Part shown: one piece after another, positions 59,948-64,000 of the stretch
Position numbering within the stretch: position 1 is the stretch's first letter
Layout of the letters: each line of letters begins with the position of its first letter
Source of the DNA: Melastoma dodecandrum
Taxonomy: Eukaryota; Streptophyta; Magnoliopsida; Myrtales; Melastomataceae
Assembly (NCBI GenBank): GCA_029817715.1
Contig: JARUPY010000340.1
Coordinates: 1-64,000, forward strand
DNA: 64,000 nucleotides
Direction: 5' to 3'
The notes under the pieces: generated by a model
Database searches by the model: none
What the model saw: only the letters and a program-made list of their open reading frames with translations
What the model was told of the DNA's origin: nothing
Position numbers and translations under genes: made by a program

Positions 59948-62015
59948 TGTCGCTTCCTGGCAAGGGTCGGGCAAGGGTGGTAAGAGTCGTGGGTCGGGTC
60001 GGGCACGAGGGACAAGGCCCCAGCGTGCTATCGGAAAGGCCCCACACTTGTCCCTCATAATTGCATGAATTGAACCCACCACCCCCCCCCCCCCCCTCTC
60101 CATATTCAACCATTTACACGTTACTTTCCCATGTCTCTCTTCTCAAACTGCTTTCTTGCCCCCGATTTTTTACTTCGAGTATTTTTCATCTACTATAATT
60201 ATATAGCTATTATTGTTAATTTGTTGAAAATCAGGTTAAATAATTATTAAAATTATAAATGAATATTTATTCTAATATTTAAAACGCTTGTCCTCCTATG
60301 TAACATCGATCAGCAAATAGAATTGTCCTAAATTTAAAAAAAAAATATAGGCGATTTTTTTTTTTGGGATTGCCTTTAACCATAAAGCAAAAGGAAAGAA
60401 TATGAGTCATAATTAATAAATAAATGAAAAAGGAAATAAAGGGGGGGGGGGGGGGAAGTAGGGGTTATGCCAAAAAGGCAAAGGAGGAGATTATGTTGTC
60501 TACCTACCTTTGAATCGTTATCGCATTCATAACACATAATAGATCGATACAAATCCACTCACACCCACCCTTTCTATTCTAACACGGCTATTTTATTTTC
60601 GACCTATTTAATGTTTTCTTTAAAAGGCGATGGCAACAATGGGTGTAACCCTCAAATAATATTTTAACTCGGTTGTCGTTGCGATGTATAAGAAAAGGCA
60701 GGTTAACATGAACGAATGGTTTGGCTGTGTTCGTGTTAGTTATGTGGAACATATGATATACAGTTGAGAGAGAGGAAGACATGATTTTTTTCGATAAATT
60801 GTTTTTCCATCAACAAACGGTTGTCTTTGCATCTTTCTTTCATTTTTGCTGATTGATTGTTGGGGTGGAGTGGAGGGCATCAGCCTCATAAGTCAGATCC
60901 ATCCATTGGATTCTCTCTTTCTTTCCACGGCTGTGTTTTTCTTTTTCTTTTCTTTTTGTAATAAATAATATATTAATACGACGTACCTTTCTCTTCTTCC
61001 TTTTGTATCATTTTATATCTTTACGGAAGTCTCTGATTTATCACTGCATCGTCAAATCCCTTCTTACTTTTTCTGGATTTAAATGGCATCATCGTCCTCA
61101 TCATTCAACTAGTGATAAAACACGCATGTCTTTAATTCTAGTTATATATGACATTACATAATTTAAGAAGCACAACTTGTCAACAATTATTATTTCTTAG
61201 GGGTATTTGGCCCACTAATGAGTGATGAGGATAATTCCCCCCCCTCCCCCGGTCGACATCACTCTCAAAAGAATAGAAAGGTTTTCGGAAAGACATCTGA
61301 CTTCATCGAGGCGTCAACTCCGAGAGATTGTGAGACCAGCTCTTTCTCAAAGTTCATTAATATATATATATATATAAGGAACAGAGAGACTAGAATGACA
61401 TAATTGATTTGCAACTTTTAAGGCACAATTACTAGTCGAATGCAATTGATCCGATAAAATTGAACGACGACGTTTGGTGGGATGAAAGAACAAATAAAAC
61501 ATAAAGAAATGTTTAAGTGACAAAGATTAGGGCATTTTTCCTAAAACAAAGATTAAGGCATTTTTCCTTGTCCCAGTGACAAAGGAACAGACTTGTGACT
61601 TTGTATATAATATGAATTAAAAGAGTGACCAGCACACAATGTCACCCCCAATAATTAAAATCTTTAAATGAAAAAAATATGATGGAAACGTGAAGGAATG
61701 GTGTGATTGTGTGGGTGGCCATGATCCTATTCCTACCGCATAATAATACTTGTCAAATTGAATGGGACTAAATAATAATCACCCCGTACGAGAACATAAT
61801 CTTCCATGCGAGTATGGTAAATGTCTCTCTCCTTCACTACCGACAGCGATCATGGGACCCTAAGGGATAATGCTCCCATGACGCTTCAGGGCAAGAGGAC
61901 TCAGGGACGAAACACCCCAAGGAGAGGTCGATAACAAGATGATGTTCCATCAGGATGTCGTATCGGTATTGAGACACTAACCATGTCTTGGCTCGATCAG
62001 TGAGTGTGGGTGTGT

Positions 62016-62050
62016 TTTTTTTTTTTTTTTTTAGAGGGGGGGGGGGGGGT
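62016..62050 (+). repeat. T-run then G-run homopolymer tract
   Basis: About eighteen T are followed by AGA and a run of about fourteen G. A similar T then G order occurs at 59529-59551. Such tracts are error-prone in sequencing. Confidence 0.85.
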
Positions 62051-64000
62051 CACCCTTGTTTTTGTAATGTTTTTGGATGTACTCTCGGTTTTCCTAATCG
62101 TCTTATCTTTAAAGGGCGGGTTGGTTTTAGATTTAGGTTCGTGCGTGCGTTGGGATGTTCCATCCAATGTATGAAAGGACAAAGGTCGGATCGACACGAG
62201 AGAGAGAGGTGGGTGGTGGGTGTCTTTAGTTCGGTACCTTTCGGTGCTCCTCCATTGGCCGGCCAACCGACAAGGATTAGGGTCCACTCCCCCGGCTACC
62301 CCCGCACGAATGCTTACTCTCCATTATAGGTATTCCCTTTTAAAGCATTTGTTTGGTCCTGGGCTGCTTCTTTTTGTTTTTAACTTACAGTTGGGGGTGG
62401 GGGTAGTGAGTTGTGTGAGTGTGAGTGCCTTCAACTCTGACCACCGCGCACTTTTACTTCCTACCCTCTTTGACGAAAGGGGACTCATCTTCCACCCTTT
62501 ATGTGTCCAATGTGAATCCAGGGATGAGTATTCATATCCACCGTTGGTTGTGGGTTTCCTTTTCCTTTTTTCTTTTTCTTTTTCTTGTTGGGTCTATTTC
62601 TAGGGCAATATTAACTAACCCCACGACCAGCTGGATCAGCTTCTGTCTCCCCTTATTTCAAACCAAATCGGTGAAATTAAGGTTTTCCGTCTCGACATGA
62701 TGTTGACCCCCTCCCCACATTCCAGAAATTATGATAATGAGATCGTACCTTTTATTCGGATCCTGGGGGCAATATATATATTTTTTTACCGATACCTGAC
62801 ACGGTACTATCCAACCACGGAGGTGGAATAGTTATTGCATCTTGAATTCTCCCCATCTCCACCGACCGTCGGAACGCAGCCAAGAGATGTTGTGAGAGGG
62901 GTTGACAACAGGTGGATACGAGCTTTGCCGTTCGTGCTGGAAATGGCGGGGACATGGATGGATCCACGTCCACCTCTCCCGGTCGACCAATTCCTTTCAT
63001 TACCACATAAGATTGACATTGATCTCAATGAAATGTTACTTGGAACTGCCTCCAGAGCCCCCAGCAGCGTTCTTCCCGACGGCTTCCATTGAATTGTTTC
63101 TTTCTTGTAGCCGGTGGCGACTGACTTATCCATGGTTTTTCGCCACAAGTTCCACAGTCTATTAATACTTCATGTCAAACAGCACCACTGGGGTTGGGCC
63201 CCATCCCAACTAGGAGGAAGTTTTTGGCGATCTGCATAATCCTTCTAATGTAAAACGGACTCAATATGAAAGAACACAAGCCGCCTGAATCCAATGTCTC
63301 TTATTGGTTACATATTGAAAGCGATACTCGTATTTGTTTAAGGATGAAAATCCCGTAGGCGAAAAGACGTTATCAAAAAAGCTAGAATTGTCCAAACGCA
63401 ATAATTAAGCTTAAGTACCAAAACAACTAATCCGCGGGGAGGATATCACTTCCGGTTCCCTTAACAGCACACAAATCTTCCCAGATCCGTCAAAGATCAT
63501 TAGCGTGCAAAACCTGTTTGAGTAAAAGACGAAAAGGAAAGATTGGTTCGTGCTTTTGGCTTATATCATTGAAATCGACCCCTGAATTTATGTTTACTCT
63601 TTAGTTTTTTCTTTTCTTTTGAGAAAAAAGAAAGGAATGTTTAAAACACCCTATTATTTAAGATATTCATGCCTACGCATGACTGTAATTATGTCAATCA
63701 TGCAAAACTACTACAATGATTTTATGCTTTATTTACAATAATATTCCCTTGAGATAGAGAGCCTTTATGGACACATAAGATGAGCGAGTAATTATTGATA
63801 GAATCAAGTAAGAGTGTTAATAATGGTAGACGGATGAAATTTATGGGTCCAGAATAAGAAATTAACTTCTCGATTTGGATATGGTGTTGACACATGAAAT
63901 TCAGGTTTCAAGTGACGTACACCAAGCGAAACCTATATAGCGAAGCTGTTTCAAAATTCAACTAAACGAGAATCATGTATATTATTTGAAGACACGTGCC

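Larger units (their letters stand above)
59761..64000. other. Gene-poor, repeat-bearing intergenic region
   Basis: No supported gene was found in these 4.2 kb. Homopolymer and simple repeats are frequent: (GGA)n at 59920-59947, a C-run at 60081-60097, a G-run at 60440-60457, (TA)n at 61362-61376, and a T-run followed by a G-run at 62016-62050. Overlapping ORFs at 62752-63165 on both strands show no known domain. The last 0.8 kb is AT-rich without features. Confidence 0.5.

Noticed and set aside
59757..60113. ORFs of 70-103 codons on both strands through (GGA)n and C-runs
   Set aside because: Poly-Gly, poly-Ser and poly-Pro products of simple repeats; overlapping on both strands; no start context or domain.
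62752..63165. Overlapping ORFs of 84-113 codons on both strands
   Set aside because: No recognised domain and mutually overlapping; no splice or promoter support. Left as unexplained.

Overview
This is a plant nuclear genome window, and the host genes point to a eudicot. It contains intron-bearing genes with GT..AG introns and typical plant families, two long Ty3/gypsy LTR retrotransposons of the Tat type, Arabidopsis-type telomere repeats (TTTAGGG), a fold-back element, a MULE relic and a decayed caulimovirid-like sequence. The species cannot be fixed from the sequence alone. All exon models, motif positions and repeat borders were read by eye and checked for splice sites and phase; no database search was run.

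Layout. 1-13180: retrotransposon A on the plus strand. It has the end of a 5' LTR, a primer site matching tRNA-Arg, an extra ORF before gag, gag, protease plus G-patch, a possible intron, RT, two RNase H modules, integrase, a long 3' region and a complete 3' LTR. Several stops and frameshifts make it a dead copy. 13181-17600: gene-poor spacer with interstitial telomeric repeats and a 1.37-kb near-palindromic fold-back element. 17655-32590: a gene island with an ARO-like armadillo protein (+), an F-box/Sel1 protein (-, 4 exons), a TrpD-like glycosyltransferase family 3 protein (-, 10 exons) and a LysM receptor kinase (+, 10 exons). 34744-37054: decayed caulimovirid-like coat and movement regions. 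37085-38340: MULE transposase relic (-). 38765-41430: TAA1/TAR tryptophan aminotransferase gene (-, 5 exons). 41809-55882: retrotransposon B on the minus strand, with both LTRs, a perfect 5-bp target duplication, and an intron-containing plant-mobile-domain gene on the antisense strand. 56877-59310: BTB/NPH3 gene (-, 4 exons). 59311-64000: AT-rich intergenic DNA with homopolymer and microsatellite tracts.

Functional themes. The host genes cover chitin or lipochitooligosaccharide-type perception (LysM kinase), auxin synthesis (TAA1/TAR), auxin or light-linked ubiquitin-ligase adaptors (NPH3 type, F-box) and polar growth (ARO). They are not an operon-like unit. The adjacent F-box/Sel1 and TrpD-like genes resemble the neighbouring Arabidopsis loci At1g70590 and At1g70570, so this small block may be conserved synteny. 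The most unusual content is in the mobile elements: two different ways of carrying a mobile-domain-like gene (sense before gag in A; antisense with introns in B), a candidate pro/RT intron in A, and a viral relic with coat upstream of movement domain.
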